This document shows, one piece after another, positions 1 to 9,900 of a DNA stretch of 52,612 nucleotides (its first letter is position 1; the number at the start of each line of letters is the position of its first letter). This DNA is from Erysipelotrichaceae bacterium (GTDB lineage: Bacteria; Bacillota_I; Bacilli_A; Erysipelotrichales; Erysipelotrichaceae). The notes under the pieces were generated by a model. The model searched no databases, was not told the DNA's origin, and saw only the letters and a program-made list of their open reading frames with translations. Where the stretch lies: the NCBI GenBank assembly GCA_024684175.1, contig JAIKXJ010000024.1, forward strand, positions 1-52,612. The letters are read 5' to 3'. Made by a program: the position numbers and the translations under genes.

Positions 1-1253
1 CTTTCCATGTACTTATCAAATGATTTCATTTCTTCATCCGAACCATGGTTTCGCTTGCCGAAAACCGGATCATCATAAGCAACAGCCGGATCGTACCAAT
101 CCGCTTTATCCTTTGCCCATCTGACCCACTCGGGATTCATGGAAGTTTGACCATTGTTTTCCATTGCAGCAATATAATTCCTTATCATACAAGCCTTTGC
201 ATAATCTTCCGCTTCGTTTAGAAGCCTCTTTGTCATGTTTACTTCCCTGACTCTGGTCTTGTGGTCTTCATCGAATTGCTGCTGCTTATCAGCGATCTTC
301 CGTTTCATTTCTTCAATGGGAAGCCTTCTTTCCATTTTTCTTTGAGCTTCCTCATACATAAGGATGAGAATTTCTCCAAGCCTGTCCTCAACCTTTCTTT
401 TTTCAGTATCATAGATCCTTTTGTCATGTCCGACTGTTATGCTCAGTCTTCCTGTAAATACCTCATCATACTTCCTTATTCCGTAGGCATGCCAATACTG
501 CTTCTCATCAAAATGCCTCCAGTCGTTCTTTATCATCTTCTTTTCTTCTGTTGTCAGTATATGCTTTTCCTTCCTTGACGTTTCTTTGAAACGAATGCCG
601 ACTGCATCAGAATGAATAACAGGATTCAGGCTTTCATCAACGGATCCGCCAAGTTCTTCGACCGCTTTGAAAAGGGTATTCATAATGTGGATTGTTCTCT
701 CAAGACAATCATCCGATAGATCTTCAATATCTCGAGGTTTTTCCCGGTAATTTGATGATGATTCATAATAGTTCGGGTTTTCACGGATCTTTTTCCTGTA
801 TTTCTCAATACCTTCTCTGTATTGAATCAGACTTGAATGCAGATCGGAGCACGGATCGATCTTTATTGTTTCTGCAGCATTGATTACACGCTGACGATCA
901 TCTTTATTCATTTTTGAAAGGATGCTGTCGTCAACAGACAGCTTGTATGCGATATTATTGTCCTTGTGCGTATCTTTCACTTCTTTTTCGATATGAAATT
1001 CCATCAGCGGAAGATCCACATATTCGTTTTCGCTTTCTGGTAGAGGAATGATATCAGACTCAGTCAATTTGTTGCATCTTTTCTTCAGCCAGAAGCCGGA
1101 CTGTGGGTAAGGAACGTTGCCATTCTGCAAAGCTTTCGATAAAAGCAAATAGTTCAAAGAATACTTCTCCGCTAACTCCTTCAATGGCGCATTCCATACT
1201 TCTTCGTAAATCTGTTTTCTTGACATGGAGATTGTTTTATAGACTTTTTTCAT
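1..1253 (-). CDS. Uncharacterized protein with N-terminal HTH-like segment (3' end outside window)
   Basis: The minus strand is open from an ATG at 1253 to the window edge (417 codons, no stop), so the C-terminus is missing. The start has AAGAGG 8 nt upstream. The N-terminal 50 residues (RKQIYEEVW, then PLKELAEKY, then VPYPQSGFW) follow a pattern I know from uncharacterized bacterial proteins of genomic islands, where it reads like a small helix-turn-helix ending in a PxxGxW motif. The rest is highly charged and mainly helical, with a long basic/acidic stretch around residues 300-350 likely to form a coiled coil. No catalytic motif was recognised. The A+T-rich composition and the RhuM remnant next door suggest acquired DNA. 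Function unknown; a DNA-binding role is inference from the N-terminus only. Confidence 0.72.
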   Translation of the reverse strand, partial: MKKVYKTISMSRKQIYEEVWNAPLKELAEKYSLNYLLLSKALQNGNVPYPQSGFWLKKRCNKLTESDIIPLPESENEYVDLPLMEFHIEKEVKDTHKDNNIAYKLSVDDSILSKMNKDDRQRVINAAETIKIDPCSDLHSSLIQYREGIEKYRKKIRENPNYYESSSNYREKPRDIEDLSDDCLERTIHIMNTLFKAVEELGGSVDESLNPVIHSDAVGIRFKETSRKEKHILTTEEKKMIKNDWRHFDEKQYWHAYGIRKYDEVFTGRLSITVGHDKRIYDTEKRKVEDRLGEILILMYEEAQRKMERRLPIEEMKRKIADKQQQFDEDHKTRVREVNMTKRLLNEAEDYAKACMIRNYIAAMENNGQTSMNPEWVRWAKDKADWYDPAVAYDDPVFGKRNHGSDEEMKSFDKYME

Positions 1254-1310
1254 TGCAGATACCTCTTATAATGACAATTATAGTCATGGAGAACGAATAA
1301 ACCATTGATA

Positions 1311-1342
1311 CAAAAAAACGCCATTCTACCTGGAATGACGTT
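1311..1342 (-). terminator. Rho-independent terminator
   Basis: On the minus strand a 10-bp stem (AACGTCATTC / GAATGGCGTT, one C-A mismatch, 6-nt loop) is followed by a run of seven T. It sits just downstream of the RhuM remnant and would end its transcript before the gene at 1-1253. Confidence 0.6.
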
Positions 1343-1376
1343 CATGATTATACAGTATTTCAGACTAACAGAAAAA

Positions 1377-1672
1377 CTATTTGAGGAAATTCATGATCAA
1401 AGTGACCATAACATCCTTTTCTTCTGGTCGAGACTCCGCAACCATTAACGTGATTGCGACTAACGCACTGTTTGATATTATCTTTTCCCATCTTTAAACA
1501 GAGCATTATTTTTGTTGAGGAATTCAAGGAAGATCGAAGCTCCAATCCTTTTGCAACCATCCGCAAACGGATGATCCTTTACCAAATAGTAAAGAAGATT
1601 GGCAGCTTTTTCTTCGATCGAAGGATAGACTTCAACGCCAAAGACATTCTGATAAACCGCTGCTAGGATGCC
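1377..1672 (-). pseudogene. RhuM-family / Fic-Doc-type C-terminal remnant, frameshifted
   Basis: Two minus-strand frames join into one recognisable C-terminal domain. The first (1672 down to about 1480) reads GILAAVYQNVFGVEVYPSIE, then HPFADGCKRIGASIFLEFL and DGKR followed by TAA. The second frame continues as SNSALVAITLMVAESRPEEK, then DVMVTLIMNFLK and a TAG at 1377-1379. Together they match the Doc-like C-terminus of RhuM-type virulence-associated proteins, with the Fic-like motif HPFxDGNKRIG (here Cys replaces Asn). A one-base deletion near GGGAAAAGATAAT explains the frame change. A TAA lies three codons upstream of the first residue of the match and no N-terminal half was seen, so the gene is both truncated and frameshifted. 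It is a relic, not an active gene. Confidence 0.75.
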
Positions 1673-1849
1673 TTCTGGTTCTTAATACTCTCAGTTCAAT
1701 TCTCAGAGCTTATGTTGCCTTTTAATGTTTGCCTTTTTTTCAGCTTCTGAATCGATTTCATTCCAGTATGTCAGGACCAGCTCTGTAACGGTTTCACGAA
1801 TAACGTTCAGAAATCTACACCTTAATGAACTATCCATATAATTATATGA
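1673..1849. other. Short intergenic stretch with an unrecognised 44-codon frame
   Basis: Between the RhuM remnant and the GNAT gene I see only one small minus-strand frame (1837 to 1703, 44 residues, containing RETVTELVLTYW and ending KRQHKL) without a convincing ribosome-binding site. It could be another decayed fragment of the same acquired segment. No repeat or terminator was evident. Confidence 0.3.
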
Positions 1850-2365
1850 TCATGAAATGATTAAACATTCATCGAAATGAACCGACAGAATAACCTTTTT
1901 CATCAGAAACCGATGCCTATCATCCCGATATATCGAATATCCCAGTCTATCATATAAGTTCATAGCCGGGATGTTTGTTTTTTCAACATGAAGCAGTACT
2001 GTTTCGATGCGGTTTTTTCTCGCGTATGCTTCTGCGCTACGGATCAGTTTGGTGCCGATTCCCATGTTTCTATATGTTTCAGTAACTATGAAATCATCAA
2101 GATAGATGTAGTCTTTCGGTTCATGATGGATTTCAATCGAAAGAAACGCCACCACTTCATCGTCTTCCGCAACGTAGATTATGTCTTTCTTTCCGTTCCA
2201 AAACCTGTCCAGATCACCGTCCCCATATCCTTGTGCATCTTCCATATGATATACCGTTTTCAGCATTTCCAGATACAGTTCACGTATTCTGATTTCATCT
2301 TTTGGAACTGCTTCCCTGATCTTGCAGTTCATTCTTCTTTTCAATAGATATCTTTCTTTTTTCAT
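1850..2365 (-). CDS. GNAT family N-acetyltransferase
   Basis: Predicted soluble N-acetyltransferase transferring an acetyl group from acetyl-CoA; substrate unknown. The GNAT core begins at CKIREAVPKDEIRI, has the strand IYLDDFIVTETYR followed by the acetyl-CoA pyrophosphate loop RNMGIGTKLI, and closes with AMNLYDRLGYS, the usual C-terminal half of the fold. Length (about 170 residues) fits single-domain GNATs. Start choice is uncertain: GGAG lies 13 nt before the ATG used here, only 4 nt before a TTG at 2374, and a third in-frame ATG at 2332 sits right at the start of the domain. The gene stands alone between the RhuM remnant and the beta-glucoside operon, so its neighbours do not suggest a substrate. 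Confidence 0.85.
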   Translation of the reverse strand: MKKERYLLKRRMNCKIREAVPKDEIRIRELYLEMLKTVYHMEDAQGYGDGDLDRFWNGKKDIIYVAEDDEVVAFLSIEIHHEPKDYIYLDDFIVTETYRNMGIGTKLIRSAEAYARKNRIETVLLHVEKTNIPAMNLYDRLGYSIYRDDRHRFLMKKVILSVHFDECLIIS

Positions 2366-2460
2366 TATAAACAAAAGGCTCCGGATTTATGAATTCAAGC
2401 CCTTTATCTGAATGGTGTTTGTAAATCTATACATTTCAGAACTGATATTCCGGCCGATAT

Positions 2461-2518
2461 CTCATGTTTATGATAGACAAAGCTTCCAAGAGACTGGAAG
2501 CTTATGTGTGTACATGAG
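2461..2518 (-). terminator. Nested hairpin after bgl operon
   Basis: A 9-bp perfect stem (AAGCTTCCA at 2480-2488 and TGGAAGCTT at 2495-2503, 6-nt loop) lies inside outer arms CTCATGT / ACATGAG. It is placed 3 nt after the stop of the GH1 gene. The T-tract on the minus strand is weak (TTTGTCT), so termination is likely but not certain. Confidence 0.5.
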
Positions 2519-2521
2519 AGA

Positions 2522-5286
<2,765 letters not shown>

Positions 5287-5326
5287 TTTTTAATCTCCTT
5301 TTTTTGCACCTTCAGTTTCCCATATA

Positions 5327-5349
5327 AAAACGGATGCTTCTACATCCGT
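5327..5349 (-). terminator. Hairpin between TetR gene and PTS gene
   Basis: A perfect 7-bp stem (ACGGATG / CATCCGT, 6-nt loop) is followed on the minus strand by TTTTTATAT. It could end the regulator transcript, or act as an attenuator in the leader of the PTS-bgl mRNA, since it lies between the two genes with only 96 bp of space. Confidence 0.55.
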
Positions 5350-5357
5350 AAACGATC

Positions 5358-5393
5358 TTTCGTTGCTTATGCAACTTTATATCTATTTCGTTG
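5358..5393. promoter_or_regulatory. Candidate operator: repeated TTTCGTTG and GTTGC/GCAAC palindrome
   Basis: TTTCGTTG occurs at 5358-5365 and again at 5386-5393, and the first copy runs into the palindrome GTTGC-TTAT-GCAAC (5362-5375). The position, just upstream of the PTS-bgl operon and at the 3' end of the TetR-type gene, suits an operator for that regulator. This is inference from position and symmetry only. Confidence 0.3.
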
Positions 5394-5928
5394 TTTTTGT
5401 AAATAAAGAGAATACCAATTTCTCAAAAAGATCCCCTTTCAGAGATTCTGAAATCCTTAATGAAGTGGTCGAGATTTCCTGCATCGTTCTCAAAACGATA
5501 TCGAGTTTCATCTCATTGAGATCGCTTTTATAAATCAAACCCGTATCATAGATCCTCTTTTTAAGCTGTTTCTCATAAAGACCGGAATAATAATCGACAG
5601 GATTTGACTGCATTTCCTTCTGATAAAGCTTTACCGATTCTTTCTGTACCTCATTGAGTTTTCGCAAAAACATGCCAGGCTGAAGAAAAAACAGTTCGTA
5701 TTCATCAAAAGAATCCAGTGTATCACAAAACATATCGTTAAGAAGATCACCATAAATATCATAAAGATCATGATAATGACGGTAAAAAGTTGTCTTGTTG
5801 ACCATGGCTTTTTTGCAGAGGTCCTGAACCTTGATATCACTTAAAGAATTTTCATCAAGAAGTTCGATCAAAGCTTTCTTCAGATCTCTTTTTGTCTTTA
5901 TGATTCTTGGATCATCATCTCTGCCCAT
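5383..5928 (-). CDS. TetR/AcrR family transcriptional regulator
   Basis: DNA-binding regulator, 181 residues. The N-terminal helix-turn-helix is typical of TetR: KTKRDLKKALIELLDENS, then VQDLCKKAMVNKTTFYRHY and HDLYDIYGDLL (residues about 11-65). The C-terminal helical region, where effectors bind, resembles the short TetR_C type of Firmicutes and has no motif that names a ligand. It is encoded directly upstream of, and on the same strand as, the PTS-GH1 pair with a 96-bp gap, so that operon is the likely target. This is unusual because beta-glucoside PTS operons are normally governed by BglG/LicT antiterminators or GntR/LacI repressors. The region before its ATG (5929-6036) shows no strong SD or promoter that I can defend. 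Confidence 0.85.
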   Translation of the reverse strand: MGRDDDPRIIKTKRDLKKALIELLDENSLSDIKVQDLCKKAMVNKTTFYRHYHDLYDIYGDLLNDMFCDTLDSFDEYELFFLQPGMFLRKLNEVQKESVKLYQKEMQSNPVDYYSGLYEKQLKKRIYDTGLIYKSDLNEMKLDIVLRTMQEISTTSLRISESLKGDLFEKLVFSLFTKTTK

Positions 5929-6036
5929 ACAACCATTTTAACAGAATCGATACCAAATCGAACTCTGTTCAAAAATTTACACAATTATGAACCGCCTTAC
6001 AAACCGGCATCTGTCATTCTGTCTGAACAACGTTCT

Positions 6037-6699
6037 TTATCCAAATACTTCCTCAAACAGGATCGCTATGGAGCCTTCGCTGCAGGATTCCCTGACAGAG
6101 CATCCAAGATTCGGAGCCTTGTAGGAAGGATCGGCTCCGGCATCTTTCAATGCCTGCAATACTTTCTTCAGATCTTCATGAAGTTCATCCGTAAATATTC
6201 GGTCTTTGCCTTCGCGATGCTCCGCATAATTAAAGGAGGGAAGGACCTGTTTTGCCTGAAGCGCAAAGCGGTTCAGACCGGAGTTGCCATAGGAATCCAA
6301 AGCGTTCACATCCGCCCCCATATCCAGCATCCTTTTCAGAACGGCCAGACCTTCCTCAGCCCTCTCCTTTGTCGAGAAAACACGGAAGCCCATGTATGGA
6401 TCGTCGGTGTTCCGCCGGCAGAGCATCACCGCACAGTTGATGGCATCATGCAGAACAGGCGTCCTCCATTGGTTGCAGCAGGATCCATCCTCAATGAAAT
6501 CGACATCCGCACCGTGATCCAGAAGATAGTTCGCAATTTCCGTGTTCCCGGTTTTAAGAGCGACTTGCAAAGGCGACTGTCCGTCATCCTTCTTGGGAGG
6601 CTGTTTTGCCGTACAGTTGACCAGTTCCGGCTTCTTCTCGATGATCTGTTTCAATGTTTCCAGATCCGATGCCCTTATGGCGGTAAACAGTTTCTTCAT
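6037..6699 (-). CDS. Ankyrin repeat protein
   Basis: 220-residue cytoplasmic protein built from ankyrin repeats, which mediate protein-protein contacts. Visible repeat units include SPLQVALKTGNTEIANYLLD followed by HGADVDF, TPVLHDAINCAVML, VLKRMLDMGADVNALDSYGN, and a last degenerate unit ending KDAGADPSYKAP. The N-terminal helix pair (LFTAIRASDLETLKQIIEKK) caps the stack. No signal peptide or enzyme domain is seen. It stands alone between the TetR gene and the surface-protein gene. The partner is unknown; bacterial stand-alone ankyrin proteins are often immunity- or stress-related, but nothing here proves that. Confidence 0.85.
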   Translation of the reverse strand: MKKLFTAIRASDLETLKQIIEKKPELVNCTAKQPPKKDDGQSPLQVALKTGNTEIANYLLDHGADVDFIEDGSCCNQWRTPVLHDAINCAVMLCRRNTDDPYMGFRVFSTKERAEEGLAVLKRMLDMGADVNALDSYGNSGLNRFALQAKQVLPSFNYAEHREGKDRIFTDELHEDLKKVLQALKDAGADPSYKAPNLGCSVRESCSEGSIAILFEEVFG

Positions 6700-6927
6700 A
6701 TTTCTAAACTCCGGTTTCGTATTACTTTTTAATTATATTTCAGCTCCAAATGATCGAAGCAGTAATTGTATTCTGAATTGTGTTTATTGACCTGCGAATC
6801 GAGAAACACTATTCGATCGAATGATTTTTTATACCGTTCACCCGTTTTCGGAAACCGATAGCCGTTTTTATGACAAGATCTGTGTTTCTGTGCAATATGC
6901 ATCCGCCGACATCATTCCTCATCATAT
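6700..6927. other. Intergenic region without recognisable gene
   Basis: About 230 bp between the ankyrin gene start and the terminator of the surface-protein gene. It is A+T-rich upstream of the ankyrin gene and must hold its promoter, but I see no feature I could place exactly. Confidence 0.3.
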
Positions 6928-6958
6928 GAAAACAGGCGAAGCAGGAATGCTTCGCCTT
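6928..6958 (-). terminator. Terminator of giant surface protein gene
   Basis: Perfect 8-bp stem GGCGAAGC / GCTTCGCC (6935-6942 and 6949-6956, 6-nt loop) followed on the minus strand by TGTTTTC. It lies 9 nt after the stop codon of the 1718-residue gene. Confidence 0.75.
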
Positions 6959-6965
6959 AATGTTT

Positions 6966-9900
6966 TCAGGAGTTCATCTGTTTTCTGAGCTTGCCGAACC
7001 TGCCCGCCATGAGCAGCAGACCGGCCGTCAGCGCAACGTTCCATCCGCCGAGCAGCATCGCCCAAAGCGGTACGGAGGCCTGCGAAGATCCGCCGACCGC
7101 AGCCGAGACGCTGTTTCCTTTTCCGGCTACTTCGATCCTTCTGGATGAGCCTTTGATCTCATCGCCGCGGATCGTCAGCAGGATACCGTCGCCCAGAGAA
7201 GCGACAGTAAACTTGCCTTTTCCCACTTTCTTGCCGTCGATGCTCACGGATTCAAAATCCTCATACGGCAGATCGAAGTAGTAGGAGCGCAGATAGCCGG
7301 AACCGTCGAAGCCCTGCGAAGAGGCCTCTTCGTTCTGCTTGCTGCCGATCACCACATCGGAACCGTCGCTCAGCGTCATGATCAGATCACCGTTGGAATC
7401 CACCCGGATATTGCTAATGCCGACGTTGGTGTAAGTCACTTCGCTGCTGTTTTGATCAGGTGAAGAACTGTAGTAGTTATTGTTCTGATCCGTCGACGAA
7501 CTGTAGCTGTTGTATTGGTTGTAGTTCGAATTGTTGTTCGTCGTGTTGTAACTGTCGTTGCGGTGGATCGGATTGTTGATGATATGTGTCGAAGAATCCT
7601 CCGAACTTCCGTTGGTGACGGTGAAGCTCGAAGTCGTACCGTCCGAGTAAAAGATCGTATAGGTATCGACGATACCGGATCTTGCCGTTCTTTCGACCGA
7701 AACGATCCCTCTTCCGTCAGCGCCGTCTCTGCCGTCCGCCGGATTCGGGACGAAGAACAGTTCGGACCATTCCTCATCGCCTTCATAGCGCCACATGACG
7801 GCACGTTTCTTCGGATCGAACTGCAGCTCGATCTCTCTGGCCGCCTTGCCTTCTTCACCGCGCAGCTCTTCCAGCGAGATCAGATCGGTCCAATCGCTTT
7901 CACCTTCATAACGCCAGCGGATGAAGCCCTCTTCTTCATCGACATCCAGTTGGATCTCTCTGCCGTCTTCGCCGTTGAGAACACCGGTCTCCAGCATGAC
8001 GAGTTCTCTCCATTCCTCCCCTTCATAGCACCACAGGATGGCGTTGGCCAGCTCGTCGTACTTGAATTGGACCTGCTTGCCGTCTTCGCCGTCTTCGCCT
8101 CTCAGGCTCTCGAGGTCGACTAACGGCTGCCATTCTTCTTCGTCTTCATAGCGCCACTGGATCTGTTTGTCCTCTTCGTCAAGGCGGATCTGAACCTCTC
8201 TTCCCGGATCGCCTTTGATCAGCTGTGAATCGGAGGAGGCAAGAAGGTCTTTCCATTCCTCAGTTCCGACATAGTGCCACTGGATCACGCCTTCTTCATT
8301 GACGCGCAGTTCGATCTCCCTGCCGGGATCGCCCTGCTCACCCTGATCGCCCTTATCGCCTTTCAGGTCTTCCAGCGGGACCAGGTCTCTCCATTTTTCT
8401 TCTCCTTCGTAGTGCCACTGGATATAATCGTTTTCGATGCGGAGCTCGACCTTTCTGCCCTGGACGGCGGCCAGGTCGCTGACTTCCGTCAGATCGTTCC
8501 ATTCCGGGTCTCCTTCGTAGCGCCATTGAATGATCTGCTTGTTGCTTCCTTCCGGTTGGAAGGTCCTGAGTTGTATCTCCCTTCCGTCTTTACCGTTGCT
8601 GACGACATAGGAAGCCGTCGTTCCGTCACTGAAGTAGATCGTGTAGGTATCATAGAGGCCGTCTTCGCTGCTTTCGGTCTTCTTGATATCGACGATGCCG
8701 ACGCCATGGCGGACGGTGATGGTCGTCTTGCTTCCGTTGGTATGGACGACCGTATAAGTGTCCGAAGTGCTGTCGGAAGACGTCAGCTCGATCGCATAGA
8801 GCGCATTTGCCTCTAAGAAGAGATAGGTGATATTGGAGTTGATGCTTTCATATCTTTCCTGAGGGCTCGCCTTTGTACGAACCAGGAACTTGTATTCCTG
8901 ACGTCCGTCAATGTCCGTGAACAGGTATTCGTTCTGATCGGCATCTACGGTATCGATCTTGCTCAGGCTGCCGTCACTCTGTATCTGATAGATCACATAG
9001 GCGCCGATCCTCTTGTTCTCGGTGCTCGGATCCGACCAGGTCAGAAGGATGTTCATACCTCCGTCTTCATCCATCTTGAATGCCGAATCAAGATCAATGA
9101 CCGGCGGGCAGGCGGACTTGACACCGGAAAGCATGTAGCCGTAGATCGGGATGCTGAAGACCTTGGTCTCGTACTTATCCGGACCCTCTTCGTCAAATTC
9201 CTTGCCTTCCTTCACCACTTTTTTGGTCACTTTGATGTTGGACGGCCAGCTGACCAGCTGATAGTTGAAGCCGTACTGTTTGGCGGAAATGCCTGTCAGA
9301 CCGAGATCCTCCAGGGCTTCCGGATCGATGTTGCCGACTTCGCAGCTCGTGCCGTAACCGTTGCTCTTGGTCTCCGAAGTGCTGCTTTCGTGCATGTATT
9401 CCAGAGAGGCATGTGCACCGAGTGCCATTCCGACATGCCCGACTTTCCACTGGAACATCAATGTGAAATCGAAGTTGAAACCATGGGACATCGATTCTTC
9501 ATGGGTCAATGAAGTCTCTTCCGACCAGGTGAAGCCGGTGGAGCTTGAACCGACGGTGAACGACAGCGGCGTTTCCTGCAGTACGGTGACATCATCGGTG
9601 CGATTACTTGTGCTCATGTAGGCATAAGGATCGCCTTCGTTGCCCAGGTATCCGTCACTGACCGCCGTCAGTTTCGGAACATCTTCGTCCTTGATAACGG
9701 TCTCTCCGGCATCTGCATTCACTTCATCCGCCAGCTGCCGGCTGTGCTCATTGTAGACGTCGACGAATTGATTGTAGTCTTTCACGCTCATCATCGCTTT
9801 GACCGGCGTTGACGGGAATGAGAGTTCGAGGATGTTTTCATCGTTCCAGTCGTTGTTGACTTCGACTTGATACTTATAGATGGTGATCGGCGTCCGGTAG

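Noticed and set aside
5287..5382. BglG/LicT-type antiterminator (RAT) site ahead of the PTS gene
   Set aside because: The hairpin does not show the RAT consensus, and no antiterminator gene is encoded nearby.
7740..8540. Regularly spaced repeated DNA that could look like an array
   Set aside because: The spacing is about 120 bp (40 codons), copies are only partly alike and stay in one frame, so they are protein repeats of the surface protein, not a CRISPR array.
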